A stretch of DNA of 64,000 nucleotides from Desulfovibrionaceae bacterium (GTDB taxonomy: Bacteria; Desulfobacterota; Desulfovibrionia; Desulfovibrionales; Desulfovibrionaceae): the NCBI GenBank assembly GCA_009782775.1, contig WRIL01000011.1, positions 1 through 64,000 of the forward strand, written 5' to 3'. Both the position numbers and the translations under genes were made by a program. Position 1 is the first letter of the stretch, and each line of letters opens with the position of its first letter. This document shows, one piece after another, positions 29,074 to 37,261 of the stretch. Below the pieces are notes generated by a model. That model worked only from the letters and a program-made list of their open reading frames with translations. It had not been told where the DNA came from and searched no databases.

Positions 29074-30315
29074 ATGGCCGACATCCGAAAAAGCCTTTTG
29101 CAATTTATCTTTGACGGCGCCTACATGAAGCGCTGGAACGACAAGCTGCGCCCCATGGAGTTCATCGAGGCTGACAAACAGGCGCACAAAATGATCCTGG
29201 CCTGGATACTCTGCCGGATCAACAGCGCGGACCTGCCGATGGAAGATCGCCTGACCCTGGAGCAGGAAGTCATCGAGCGGGCCATGTACGATTATTTTCT
29301 GCGGCTGGTGATCACCGACATCAAGCCCCCGGTCTATTACCGCATCCGGCGCACCCCTGAGCATTACCGTGAACTCTCCGCCTGGGCCTTGAAAGAACTC
29401 GAACCCCTCCTGGGCGTCCTGGGGAACGAGTTTTGGAGCCGCCTGGAGTCCCATGTGCTCTCCCCGGACAAAGAAGATCTCGCGGCGCATATTCTGGACG
29501 CCGCCCATAACTACGCCAGCGGTTGGGAACTCGGCCTGCTGAAAGATATGAACGAATTTGATCCTGAAATGCCGGAAATCATTCGTGATTTCGATAAAAA
29601 ATTCTCCCGCCACCAGGACTTGCCGGGCTACAGCGCCGTTGAATCGAAAAAGTCCAGCCTGGGAGCCTTCGCCAGGCTTTGCGGGCAACTGCGCTTTCAA
29701 AAGCGCTGGTCCCAGACCCCACGCATCCCGGAAACCTCGGTCATGGGGCACATGTTCTTCGTGGCCTGTTACGCCTACTTTTTCAGCCTGGCCGTGGGAG
29801 CCGGACGGGCCAGGCGCAACAACAATTTCTTCTGCGCCCTCTTTCATGATCTGCCGGAACTCCTGACCCGCGACATCATCTCTCCGGTGAAAAAATCCGT
29901 GCATGATCTTGAGGCCCTGATCCGGGCCTATGAGGTAGAAGAACTCAAGCGCCGCGTCTTTGAACCCCTGCGCCTGGAAGGGTGGACGGATCTTGCGGAT
30001 CGCCTGGGCTACTACCTGGGCCTGGAACTAGGGTCGGAATTTTACGAGAGCGTCCGGGTGGACGGACGGGCTGTGCGTGTGGAGGGCTTTGACAAGCTGC
30101 ACGCCGAATACGACGAAGATCATTATGACCCCAAAGACGGCGCGCTGCTCAAGGCCTGCGACAACCTGGCCGCCTTCATTGAGGCCTATACCGCCACCCG
30201 CAACGGCATAAGCACGGACGAACTGCACGCGGGCATCTGGCGCATCCGCGGGCAACTGGCCCAGGTGACCCTGGGACAACTGAACTTGGGAACCATTCTG
30301 GCGGACTTTGACTAA
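29074..30315 (+). CDS. HD-domain hydrolase (YfbR-like nucleotidase related)
   Basis: 413 residues. The N-terminal half is helical and unfamiliar (MEFIEADKQAHKMILAW, MYDYFLRLVITDIKPP). The HD metal site follows: ETSVMGHMFFVACYAYFF gives the first His, NNNFFCALFHDLPELLTRDIISPVK gives the His-Asp pair, and LLKACDNLAAFIEA gives the last Asp. This pattern is that of the YfbR/HD_2 phosphohydrolases acting on deoxynucleotides. The gene is long for the family because of its N-terminal extension. Followed after 75 bases by a CBS protein. Substrate unknown. Confidence 0.8.
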   Translation: MADIRKSLLQFIFDGAYMKRWNDKLRPMEFIEADKQAHKMILAWILCRINSADLPMEDRLTLEQEVIERAMYDYFLRLVITDIKPPVYYRIRRTPEHYRELSAWALKELEPLLGVLGNEFWSRLESHVLSPDKEDLAAHILDAAHNYASGWELGLLKDMNEFDPEMPEIIRDFDKKFSRHQDLPGYSAVESKKSSLGAFARLCGQLRFQKRWSQTPRIPETSVMGHMFFVACYAYFFSLAVGAGRARRNNNFFCALFHDLPELLTRDIISPVKKSVHDLEALIRAYEVEELKRRVFEPLRLEGWTDLADRLGYYLGLELGSEFYESVRVDGRAVRVEGFDKLHAEYDEDHYDPKDGALLKACDNLAAFIEAYTATRNGISTDELHAGIWRIRGQLAQVTLGQLNLGTILADFD

Positions 30316-30390
30316 AAAGACCCACGGTTCTTTACAAGCATTGTCTTTTAATTCAGCCCTACAGCAAAACGGGCACAAGGAGGCACGGCC

Positions 30391-30873
30391 ATGCTGATGC
30401 GTAAACGGGCCTGGGATATCGTCCGAGAAGATTATGTGCGGGTGAAGCGGGAATCATCCCTGGTGGAAGTCATGCGCCTGCTTCTGGATTGCCTGAAGAG
30501 CGGCGACGGATGCCTGTGCGCCTTGGTATTTGAGGGCGCGCACCTGTTGGGTGCGATATCCGTCTGGGACGCCGTCCGTTTCATGCATGCCACCCTCAGG
30601 CAGGCGGGGCTGACCCGCGAAGCCGATGAAGTAGATTTTGAAGACCTCTTCCGCGTCGCCTGCCGGGTGGGAGCGGACACCAAAGTTACGGAGATCATGG
30701 ATACAGCATACACAGAACTGTCCCCGGATCTGCCAATTCCGCTGATCATGGAAAAATTTGTCAAAAAAGGCCGCGACTGCGCTGTGGTCAAGGAAGGGGC
30801 GCGAGTCCTGGGCGTGATCCTGATCCAGGACATCTTTGTGGAACTTACCGAGGCCGTGCGGATAAGGGTATAA
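30391..30873 (+). CDS. Tandem CBS-domain protein
   Basis: 160 residues forming one Bateman module. The first CBS begins AWDIVREDYVRVKRESSLVEV, with LLGAISVWDAVRFM as its closing strand-helix. The second covers VTEIMDTAYTELSPDLPIPLIMEKF to RVLGVILIQDIFVEL. Such stand-alone pairs bind adenine nucleotides and act as energy sensors or partners of other proteins. AAGGAGG lies seven bases upstream. Convergent with rex. Confidence 0.88.
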   Translation: MLMRKRAWDIVREDYVRVKRESSLVEVMRLLLDCLKSGDGCLCALVFEGAHLLGAISVWDAVRFMHATLRQAGLTREADEVDFEDLFRVACRVGADTKVTEIMDTAYTELSPDLPIPLIMEKFVKKGRDCAVVKEGARVLGVILIQDIFVELTEAVRIRV

Positions 30874-30946
30874 ACTGCCTACCGGGGATTGACATGCGTG
30901 AGAAAACCGCACCGGTTCTGCCTTACGGCCAAGCCGGCGCGGGGGC

Positions 30947-31591
30947 TTAGTCGTCCTGCTGGGAAATTTTGAAAGACAGGGCGTACAGATGGTTGCAGAA
31001 ATCCACATTCTCCACGAAAACTTCATCCGGCGCGAAAACATGGGCTGAAGCGAAATTGAGCAACCCCCGGATCCCCACTTCCACAAGATAATCCGCCATA
31101 ATCTGGGCTTTATCCGGGGGAGTGGCGATGATCCCTATCTGCACGTCCTGGCCGACGATGTATTCAGGCAGGCTTTTGCAGTCGCGCACCTTCAGGCCGC
31201 TTATACTTTGGCCGATCTTTAAGGGATCACTGTCAAATACGGCAATGATGCTGTACTGCCCACGACGGAATTCCCGGTGATTCAACAGGGCGCTGCCCAT
31301 GTTGCCCACGCCCAGCAGCACGCAATTCCAGGGCCGGTCAATGCCCAAGGCCATCTTGATGCAGGAGATAAGCCTCTGGACATTATAGCCCACGCCCCTT
31401 ACGCCGAATTCTCCGAAATAGGTGAGATCCTTGCGTATTTGCGCCGCGTTGATTTCGCAGTCCCCGGCCAGCATTTCGGATGAAACCAATTCCGCACCCT
31501 CCAGCAACATGCGTTCCAGCCTTTGCAAATAAACGGCCAAACGCTGGATGGAGGCCCGGGGAATTTTATCGGCGCGCAAAGATAAAGGCAT
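30947..31591 (-). CDS. rex: Redox-sensing transcriptional repressor Rex
   Basis: 214 residues from ATG 31591 (preferred to 31618). Winged helix at the N-terminus (RASIQRLAVYLQRLE, INAAQIRKDLTYFGEFGVRGVGY), then a Rossmann domain with LLGVGNMGSALL and the NADH-sensing C-terminal helix. Rex senses the NADH/NAD+ ratio and in Desulfovibrio represses sulfate-reduction and energy genes. It lies 36 bases downstream of atpE in the same direction, as known for D. vulgaris, so it is probably co-transcribed with the F0 genes. Confidence 0.95.
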   Translation of the reverse strand: MPLSLRADKIPRASIQRLAVYLQRLERMLLEGAELVSSEMLAGDCEINAAQIRKDLTYFGEFGVRGVGYNVQRLISCIKMALGIDRPWNCVLLGVGNMGSALLNHREFRRGQYSIIAVFDSDPLKIGQSISGLKVRDCKSLPEYIVGQDVQIGIIATPPDKAQIMADYLVEVGIRGLLNFASAHVFAPDEVFVENVDFCNHLYALSFKISQQDD

Positions 31592-31627
31592 CCGCCCCCC
31601 GTGTTCCGCTGGAGCCACCTCCCCCGC

Positions 31628-31957
31628 TTACCCCGAAAACGGATTGGCGAAAAGCAGGATCAGATTGACCACCAGGGCGTAAATGGCCAGGGATTCGATA
31701 AAGGCCAGGCCCAGGATCAAGGTGACGGTGATCTTGTTGCTGGCTTCCGGATTGCGGGCCGTGCCTTCGCAGGCGGCTTTCAAGCCCAGGCCCTGGCCTA
31801 TTCCGCAGCCAAAGGCGGCTATGGCCATGCCAATAGCCGCGGCCGCGCAGATCAGGCCGAGGTTGTCGCCGCTCAGAGTTGAGTCCGCGGCCAGGGCCAG
31901 GCTGGAAAAGGAAAGAAAAACCAGGGTACTCAAGGTGACGGTAATCAGTTTACGCAT
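31628..31957 (-). CDS. atpE: ATP synthase F0 subunit c, with N-terminal signal-like extension
   Basis: 109 residues. A hydrophobic leader resembling a cleavable signal (up to LALA) precedes the two-helix hairpin. Helix 1 has [23 protein letters not shown] and helix 2 has [24 protein letters not shown]. The ion-binding carboxylate is the Glu in FIES. The Gln in GIGQG, the Ser after the Glu and the Tyr four residues on correspond to ligands known in sodium-binding c-rings such as Ilyobacter; the Thr next to Ser is Leu here. The F1 genes are not in the window, so the operon is split. Confidence 0.95.
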   Translation of the reverse strand: MRKLITVTLSTLVFLSFSSLALAADSTLSGDNLGLICAAAAIGMAIAAFGCGIGQGLGLKAACEGTARNPEASNKITVTLILGLAFIESLAIYALVVNLILLFANPFSG

Positions 31958-32019
31958 GAAAGGCTCCTTAATCTGTTGATATTCAGGTCAAAAGACCATT
32001 TCCGCAATCCCGCGACGCT

Positions 32020-32727
32020 TCAATGGGCGTGCTCGATGGCGCCCTTTAGATAGATCATGGTAAGCATGAAAAAAATGAAGGCCTGCAAACCTTTGGCCAA
32101 CCCGAAAAGGAAGTAAATGGGCAAGGTGGAAAAAAGCGGCGCCATGGTGAAAAAAATCACCAGCACCAGTTCCTCGCCGCGGATATTCCCGAAAAGACGC
32201 AAGGTAAGCGAAAGGGGCCTGGCCAAGTGGCTGATGATCTCCAGGGGGAACATCAAGGGGGCCAGGGGCAGCATCGGCCCCATGAAGTGCTTGATATAGG
32301 CCGGCCCCCAGCGGCGCAGCCCCACCATGTTATAATACAGGAAGACGCACACCGCCATGGCCGCCGTGGTGTTGAGGTTGGCCGTAGCCGCATCCAGACC
32401 AGGAACCAGTCCCATGAAATTCATGGTCAGGATGAACAGAAAAATGCCGCACAATATCGGCATAAAGCGCCGGCCGGCCTCGCCGATGTTGGACACCACA
32501 AAATCTTCCAGACCGCCGATGAGCGTCTCCAGCACATTCTGGGCCCCGGTGGGGACCAGACGGAGCCGGCCGCGCACGGTCAGGCCAAGAATAACCAGGA
32601 TACCCAAGGCCATCCAGGTGTAAAACACATGGCCGAATTCCACCTCTTTCCCCAGGATGGTCATCTCACCCAGACCCAAGCCCTCGGAAAGCAATAATGG
32701 ATGAATCAGGCCGCCTTCAGCCGACAT
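32020..32727 (-). CDS. atpB: ATP synthase F0 subunit a
   Basis: 235 residues. It shows several membrane helices and the conserved C-terminal segment with the essential arginine ([22 protein letters not shown]). [19 protein letters not shown] precedes it. The ORF track starts at a TTG (32745); ATG 32727 with AGAGGAGG is better. Order on the minus strand is atpZ-atpI-atpB-atpE-rex. Confidence 0.95.
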   Translation of the reverse strand: MSAEGGLIHPLLLSEGLGLGEMTILGKEVEFGHVFYTWMALGILVILGLTVRGRLRLVPTGAQNVLETLIGGLEDFVVSNIGEAGRRFMPILCGIFLFILTMNFMGLVPGLDAATANLNTTAAMAVCVFLYYNMVGLRRWGPAYIKHFMGPMLPLAPLMFPLEIISHLARPLSLTLRLFGNIRGEELVLVIFFTMAPLFSTLPIYFLFGLAKGLQAFIFFMLTMIYLKGAIEHAH

Positions 32728-32766
32728 ATCCGCCTCCTCTTTCAAAAACCGCCCGCATCCAGACCC

Positions 32767-33177
32767 CTAATCGGCCAGGCAAATCGCGCCCGTAAAGCCG
32801 ATAACCGCCAGACTGCCGAAAATCCCCAGGGCCAGAGCCAAAGGTGGCGCTCCGGCCAGCAGGGCGGCGGCCAAAATCACGCACAGCAAGAAAAGCCGCG
32901 CCAAAAACCTGAAAAAATGCCCCTTGATCAGGCCGGTGCTGTAATTTCCAGGCAGGATCTTCAAAAGAGAGCTGCTCATGCCCCAGAAATTCATGCTGAA
33001 AAGCGCGGCCCCGATAAAGAAAAATATGCCCCAACTGGTCCTGACGAGCAATGCCGCTCCCACCAGCAAGGCCAGGGCCAGAAAAAACATCTGCGCCATG
33101 ATGATGGCCCGGAGCGGCTCACTGGCGAAGCCCCTGGTCCGCAGGTAGTGATCAATTTTATTTTTCAGAGCCGGCAT
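32767..33177 (-). CDS. atpI: ATP synthase subunit I-like membrane protein
   Basis: 136 residues with four predicted membrane helices (IIMAQMFFLALALLVGAALL, GIFFFIGAALFSMNF, FLARLFLLCVILAAALL, LALALGIFGSLAVIGFTGA). Position directly before atpB and this pattern match the AtpI family, which helps c-ring assembly or magnesium/calcium supply to the enzyme. It overlaps the end of atpZ by 20 bases. Confidence 0.82.
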   Translation of the reverse strand: MPALKNKIDHYLRTRGFASEPLRAIIMAQMFFLALALLVGAALLVRTSWGIFFFIGAALFSMNFWGMSSSLLKILPGNYSTGLIKGHFFRFLARLFLLCVILAAALLAGAPPLALALGIFGSLAVIGFTGAICLAD

Positions 33178-33412
33178 CTTCTTCCTGTTCCCGCAAGATC
33201 AGCTTCAAGTCCAGGTAAATATTGCGCGCCCCTGCGCCCAGACCCAGGATAAAAAAAACCAATTTCAGCCAAGGACCTGTGCCTAAATGCTTGTCCAAAA
33301 AATAACCCAGCGCCCCGCCTACCAACATGCCGGAAACCAGATGCAGACCCAGCACGCTGGCCCGGCCGGCGGTTCCCCATAAACCGCTCCGCTGCCCGCG
33401 CCGCTTTTCCAA
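33158..33412 (-). CDS. atpZ: AtpZ-type F0F1 assembly/Mg-Ca transport protein
   Basis: 84 residues from TTG 33412 (GGAGG upstream); the ORF-track GTG at 33448 would leave almost no leader after the promoter. Two membrane helices (VLGLHLVSGMLVGGALGYFLDK and LKLVFFILGLGAGARNIYLDL) are the AtpZ signature. First gene of the atp-rex transcript. Confidence 0.8.
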   Translation of the reverse strand: MEKRRGQRSGLWGTAGRASVLGLHLVSGMLVGGALGYFLDKHLGTGPWLKLVFFILGLGAGARNIYLDLKLILREQEEDAGSEK

Positions 33413-33457
33413 ACCCGCCTCCCGCCGCGGCGGGGGCTTTCCCGGCACGGCAATAAC

Positions 33458-33486
33458 TATCTAACACAACCCCCGGCCAACGTCAA
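33458..33486 (-). promoter_or_regulatory. Predicted promoter of the atpZ-atpI-atpB-atpE-rex operon
   Basis: On the minus strand TTGACG, 17 bases, TAGATA. A TTGTG stretch, the half-site of known Rex operators, abuts the -10 element, but the second half is poorly matched. Autoregulation by Rex is possible, not shown. Confidence 0.5.
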
Positions 33487-33504
33487 ACATACCGTGGGCG
33501 CGGC

Positions 33505-34854
33505 TCAATTTAAGCGCAGCAAGGCCACGCTCTCCACATGCGGGGTATGCGGGAAGAAATCCACCGCTTCTATGGCCGCGAGTCCATATTCCGGGGCCAG
33601 CAGGGTCAAATCCCTGGCCAGGGCGGCGGGATCGCAGGAAACATAGAGCAGCCCCGGCGAAACCTTGGCCTTGATCGCGGCAATCACCAGCCTGTCCAGG
33701 CCGCTCCTCGGCGGATCCAGGATCAGCAAATCCGGGCGTCCAGGCAGTTCTGGCAGAATTGTGGCCGCATCCCCGGCCACAAAACGGCAGGAACCCAAAC
33801 CCAGGCGTCTGGCGTTATCTTCCGCCGCCCGCGCCGCTTCCTCCTCAATTTCCACGCCCACAAGTTCCGCCGCTTCCCGGGACAGGGAAAAACCCAGCCC
33901 CCCCACCCCGGCGTAAAGATCCCAAATTTTACCGCCGCCGGAAAGACCGGCCAGTTCACGCGCCCGGGAATAAAGCAGTTCCGCCGCCCAAGGATTGGTC
34001 TGCATGAAGCCCCAGGCCGGAAATTCCAACCAGAGATCCCCAAGGCGTTCTCCCAGGCTCCGGCTTCCGAAAAGCTCCAGGCGCTCCTCGCCCCTGGCCA
34101 GATCCCTAGCGGAGCGCCGCCGGCTGATCAAAAACGAGCCTACCCCCAAATCCCGCAAGCCATCCCACAGAGCACGGCCAGCCGCCTCCGGCGGCGCTTC
34201 ATCCCCGCAGACCAACTCAGCCATGCGCTCCGGGTTACCCTTGGGTTCGCGCAGGATAAAATAACGCAGGCACCCAGCGTTCCTCTCCCAGGCCCGCAAC
34301 CGCCATTCCCCGGCCCAGGCCCGCACCTTGCCCAGAATTTTGCCGGAAGCGGCGGATTGCAAGGCGCAGACCTCGACCGGACACAGGGCGTGGGAAAACT
34401 TTTGGCGCAGCCCCAGGAGGGGCTCACCCCCGGCCCCAGGGGCAAAGGCATATTCCACTTTGTTGCGGAAGGCCTGAAGCCGGGGTGAAGGCGTAAGCGG
34501 CGGAACTTTCACGGACAGACCGGCGATGCGTTGCAGGGCCGCCTCCAACCGTCCGCGCTTCCACTCAAGCTGTCCGGTATAGGACAGATCCTGCCAGGCG
34601 CAGCCCCCGCACACCCCGAAATAGGAGCAAAAAGGCCGTTCTTCCCAAGGCGACGGGCGCAGCGTTTCCAAAACCCTGGCCTCCACCCTCCTCTTTTTCA
34701 CGGCCTCCACCACGGCCCGCACCCGCGAGCCTGGCAGGGCATGGTCCAAAAAACAGACCACTCCTCCGTGCCTACCCACCGCTCCGCCGTCAACATTCAG
34801 ATCCGTGACCTCAAGTTCCAATTCCGCGCCCATGGTCGGCAAAAGATCCGACAT
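33505..34854 (-). CDS. rRNA/tRNA (uracil-5-)-methyltransferase, RlmD/TrmA family with iron-sulfur motif
   Basis: 449 residues. Order: TRAM-like N-terminal OB fold (LELEVTDLNVDGGAVGR); an iron-sulfur motif with CSYFGVCGGCAWQ and a later Cys (HALCPVEVC); then a Rossmann methyltransferase (IWDLYAGVGGLGFSL, LILDPPRSG) with the catalytic Cys in YVSCDPAALARDL. Makes 5-methyluridine in 23S rRNA or tRNA. RlmD, RlmC and RumA-like enzymes cannot be separated by eye. ATG 34854 with GGAG is chosen. It overlaps nothing but lies 2 bases from the glycosylase gene stop and is probably in one transcript with it and prmA. Confidence 0.85.
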   Translation of the reverse strand: MSDLLPTMGAELELEVTDLNVDGGAVGRHGGVVCFLDHALPGSRVRAVVEAVKKRRVEARVLETLRPSPWEERPFCSYFGVCGGCAWQDLSYTGQLEWKRGRLEAALQRIAGLSVKVPPLTPSPRLQAFRNKVEYAFAPGAGGEPLLGLRQKFSHALCPVEVCALQSAASGKILGKVRAWAGEWRLRAWERNAGCLRYFILREPKGNPERMAELVCGDEAPPEAAGRALWDGLRDLGVGSFLISRRRSARDLARGEERLELFGSRSLGERLGDLWLEFPAWGFMQTNPWAAELLYSRARELAGLSGGGKIWDLYAGVGGLGFSLSREAAELVGVEIEEEAARAAEDNARRLGLGSCRFVAGDAATILPELPGRPDLLILDPPRSGLDRLVIAAIKAKVSPGLLYVSCDPAALARDLTLLAPEYGLAAIEAVDFFPHTPHVESVALLRLN

Positions 34855-34856
34855 AA

Positions 34857-35528
34857 TCACTCCAGAAATCCGCCCAGGGGGCAGGACCGGCAATCCGGGT
34901 TACGTTTGTGGCAGAAAGTTTTGCCCAGGCGGACAATCAGGGCGTGACATTCATTATAAATCCGGACCTCTTCTGGCAGGACGGCGACAAAGGCTTCCCG
35001 CAGCTCTTCATAGCCGGCTTCTTCGCCCACAAAGCCGTGCCGGTGCAATAGGCGAAAGGTATAGGCATCCGCGACGAAGATGGGCAAATCCAGGGCATAG
35101 AGCAGGATGGAATCCGCGCTCTCCGGGCCTATGCCCCGGACGGCCAGAAGTTCCTCCCGCAGTCCCTCCAGAGGCAGGCCGCGCAGGCAGTCAAGGCGGT
35201 CATCCTCCGGCGGGACGTTCTTCCCAGATTTGCGGGCCAGAAAGGCCAGCAAGTTACGCAGACGTCCGGCTTTTAAGGTGAAATATCCTGAAGGGCGGAT
35301 GGCCTCGGCCAGGTCCTCCGGGGAGAGGCTCCAGAGAAAGGCCGGGGTAAGCGGTCCCCGGCGCCGTAAATTGGCCAGAGCCTTTTCCACGTTGCGCCAG
35401 TTGGTGTTCTGGGTGAGCACTACCCCCACGGCCACCTCAAAGGGAGAGGAGGCCGGCCACCAATGGCCGGGGCCGAAATGCTCCAACAGGGCCGCGTAGT
35501 AGGCAAGCAGATCCGCTTTTTTAGGCAC
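34857..35528 (-). CDS. HhH-GPD DNA glycosylase, endonuclease III-like (MagIII/COG2231 type)
   Basis: 223 residues from GTG 35528 with AGGAG seven bases upstream; the ORF-track ATG at 35579 lies deep inside prmA. Helix-hairpin-helix RGIGPESADSILLYALD is followed by the catalytic-Asp segment FVADAYTFRLL. The lysine that endonuclease III has in this hairpin is replaced (GPES), as expected for a monofunctional glycosylase such as H. pylori MagIII, a 3-methyladenine glycosylase. Cluster cysteines are present (CHKRNPDCRSCPLG plus NECHAL). It overlaps the prmA end by 8 bases. It is the second HhH glycosylase in the window after nth. Confidence 0.85.
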   Translation of the reverse strand: MPKKADLLAYYAALLEHFGPGHWWPASSPFEVAVGVVLTQNTNWRNVEKALANLRRRGPLTPAFLWSLSPEDLAEAIRPSGYFTLKAGRLRNLLAFLARKSGKNVPPEDDRLDCLRGLPLEGLREELLAVRGIGPESADSILLYALDLPIFVADAYTFRLLHRHGFVGEEAGYEELREAFVAVLPEEVRIYNECHALIVRLGKTFCHKRNPDCRSCPLGGFLE

Positions 35529-36411
35529 GGCCGGCTCCTGTCCCGTTCCCGGCAAAAAGCAGAGCCGCCCATTCGCCACGCCCCAGGCGTTTGAGCAGGC
35601 GAAGGCCCTGGCTGCGATATTCCAGAACCACCTTACCGGCCTGGGAGCGGAGCAGGCCGGAAAGAACCAGAAAACCCTCCGGCCTTAAACGGGCGGCGAT
35701 CTCTCCGGCCATTTCCAGCAGGGGTTCGGCCAGGATATTGGCCAGGATCAGCCCAAAATCCTTCTCCGGGACCACCTCCAGACTCCCGAGGCGCGCCTGG
35801 AAATCTTCCCCGGAAACCCGGTTCAGATGGCGGTTTTCCAGGGCGTTTTCCACCGCCGCCGGGTCCGGATCCACCCCGAGGCCGCGCAGACCCAACAAGG
35901 CCGCGCCCAGGCCCAGAATGCCCGAGCCGGTTCCCAGATCCAAAAAACGCCTTCCGGGGCCGATAAGCCCGGCATCAGCCAGGTCTGAGATCGCCCGCAG
36001 GCAGAGAACCGTGCTGGCGTGATGCCCGGTACCGAAAGCGGTTTTAGGTTCGATGACGATAATGTTGCGCCGCCCAGCCCGTACCGGAGAATCCCGGCCG
36101 GCCAGCCAGGGCGGCAGGATCAGAAAACGCCGGCCGGCCCGCACCGGGGTGAAAAATTCCTTCCAGGCGCTCAGCCAGTCCCGCTCCGGAGCGGTGAAAG
36201 GCCGCAGGATCCATGTTTTGGACGCCGAGGCCATAAGCCCGGATTCCACGATTAGGGCAGCATCCTCCGAAGACGCATATACCCTGGCCAGGAGGCCGCC
36301 TTCCTTCTCCTCTTCCTCCCAGCCATGCGGCGCATGCCGGGCCAGCGCCGCATGCAAAAGTTCCCCCTCGTCCACGGGAACCCAAATCTCCAAACCCCGC
36401 AAGTCCGCCAT
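35521..36411 (-). CDS. prmA: Ribosomal protein L11 methyltransferase
   Basis: 296 residues. An N-terminal ferredoxin-like recognition domain (LRGLEIWVPVDEGELLHAAL) is followed by the SAM domain. PrmA marks there are KTAFGTGHHAST, FLDLGTGSGILGLGAALLG and LILANILAEPLLEMA. Trimethylates lysines and the N-terminus of L11. AGGGGGG precedes the ATG. It heads a three-gene repair/translation unit on the minus strand (prmA, glycosylase, rRNA methyltransferase). Confidence 0.93.
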   Translation of the reverse strand: MADLRGLEIWVPVDEGELLHAALARHAPHGWEEEEKEGGLLARVYASSEDAALIVESGLMASASKTWILRPFTAPERDWLSAWKEFFTPVRAGRRFLILPPWLAGRDSPVRAGRRNIIVIEPKTAFGTGHHASTVLCLRAISDLADAGLIGPGRRFLDLGTGSGILGLGAALLGLRGLGVDPDPAAVENALENRHLNRVSGEDFQARLGSLEVVPEKDFGLILANILAEPLLEMAGEIAARLRPEGFLVLSGLLRSQAGKVVLEYRSQGLRLLKRLGRGEWAALLFAGNGTGAGRA

Positions 36412-36566
36412 GCCCCCCTCTATCCGCCGGAACCGGCCCTGTCAATAACGGCATCGCGGAATCGCCGCGCATAGGTCATTGACGGATAAAGCCACGAACC
36501 CGCTGAAAGCGGACGGCTGAAATTGGTCATTGAACAGCGGCAACGAATGGCGTATAGAAACGGGTC

Positions 36567-37256
36567 ATGTTGATACCTGTGGGCAGTCTGGTCAATGCCG
36601 GGGCCATTATGGCCGGCGGAACGCTGGGGCTTTTTCTTGGCCGCCGCCTGACCAGCGGTTTGCAGAGCATCGCCTTTCACGGCCTGGGGCTCTGCCTGGT
36701 GGTAATCGCCCTGCAAATGGCTCTGCAGATGGAACGCCCCCTACAACTGCTTTTCAGCATACTCCTTGGCGGAATCCTGGGAGAGATCTGCGACCTGGAC
36801 CGGCTGTTCAACCTAGGGGGCGACAAGCTGAAACGCACCCTGCGCTCCGGCGACAGCCGCTTTACCGAAGGCTTTGTCAGCGCCACCGCCCTTTTCGGCA
36901 TAGGTTCCATGGTCATTCTCGGCCCCCTGGACGAAGGTCTGACCGGCGACCATACCATCCTGTTCACCAAATCCATACTGGATTTCTGCTTTGCCATCGC
37001 CCTCTCCGCCGCCTTCGGGATCGGGGTGATCTTCTCCGCTTTTCCCATTCTGCTGGTGGAGGGACTGATCACCATCATGGCCGGTTCCTTGCAAAGCATG
37101 CTCACCACCCCGGTGATCCTGGACATCAAGGTCACCGGCGGGGTGATTATCCTGGCCATTGCCCTGAACATCCTGGAACTCGCCAGGATCAAGCTCGCCA
37201 ACCTGCTGCCCGCCCTGCCCGCGGCCGCGTTTCTGGCTCACTGGACGGCGGGTTGA
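36567..37256 (+). CDS. DUF554 family membrane protein
   Basis: 229 residues, about seven membrane helices. The opening MLIPVGSLVNAGAIMAGGTLG and the segment FVSATALFGIGSMVILGPLDEGLTGD are typical of DUF554 (YdfK/YqgA-like) proteins, which are widespread and of unknown function; a transport role is often guessed. Ribosome site is weak. Its stop lies 5 bases before the uvrA start, so uvrA may be translated by coupling. Confidence 0.9.
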   Translation: MLIPVGSLVNAGAIMAGGTLGLFLGRRLTSGLQSIAFHGLGLCLVVIALQMALQMERPLQLLFSILLGGILGEICDLDRLFNLGGDKLKRTLRSGDSRFTEGFVSATALFGIGSMVILGPLDEGLTGDHTILFTKSILDFCFAIALSAAFGIGVIFSAFPILLVEGLITIMAGSLQSMLTTPVILDIKVTGGVIILAIALNILELARIKLANLLPALPAAAFLAHWTAG

Positions 37257-37261
37257 ACCCC

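Noticed and set aside
36530-37261. 244 extra in-frame codons upstream of uvrA, suggesting a fusion protein
   Set aside because: The stretch is low-information Pro/Gly/Arg sequence in the shadow of the DUF554 gene; UvrA homology begins exactly at ATG 37262.
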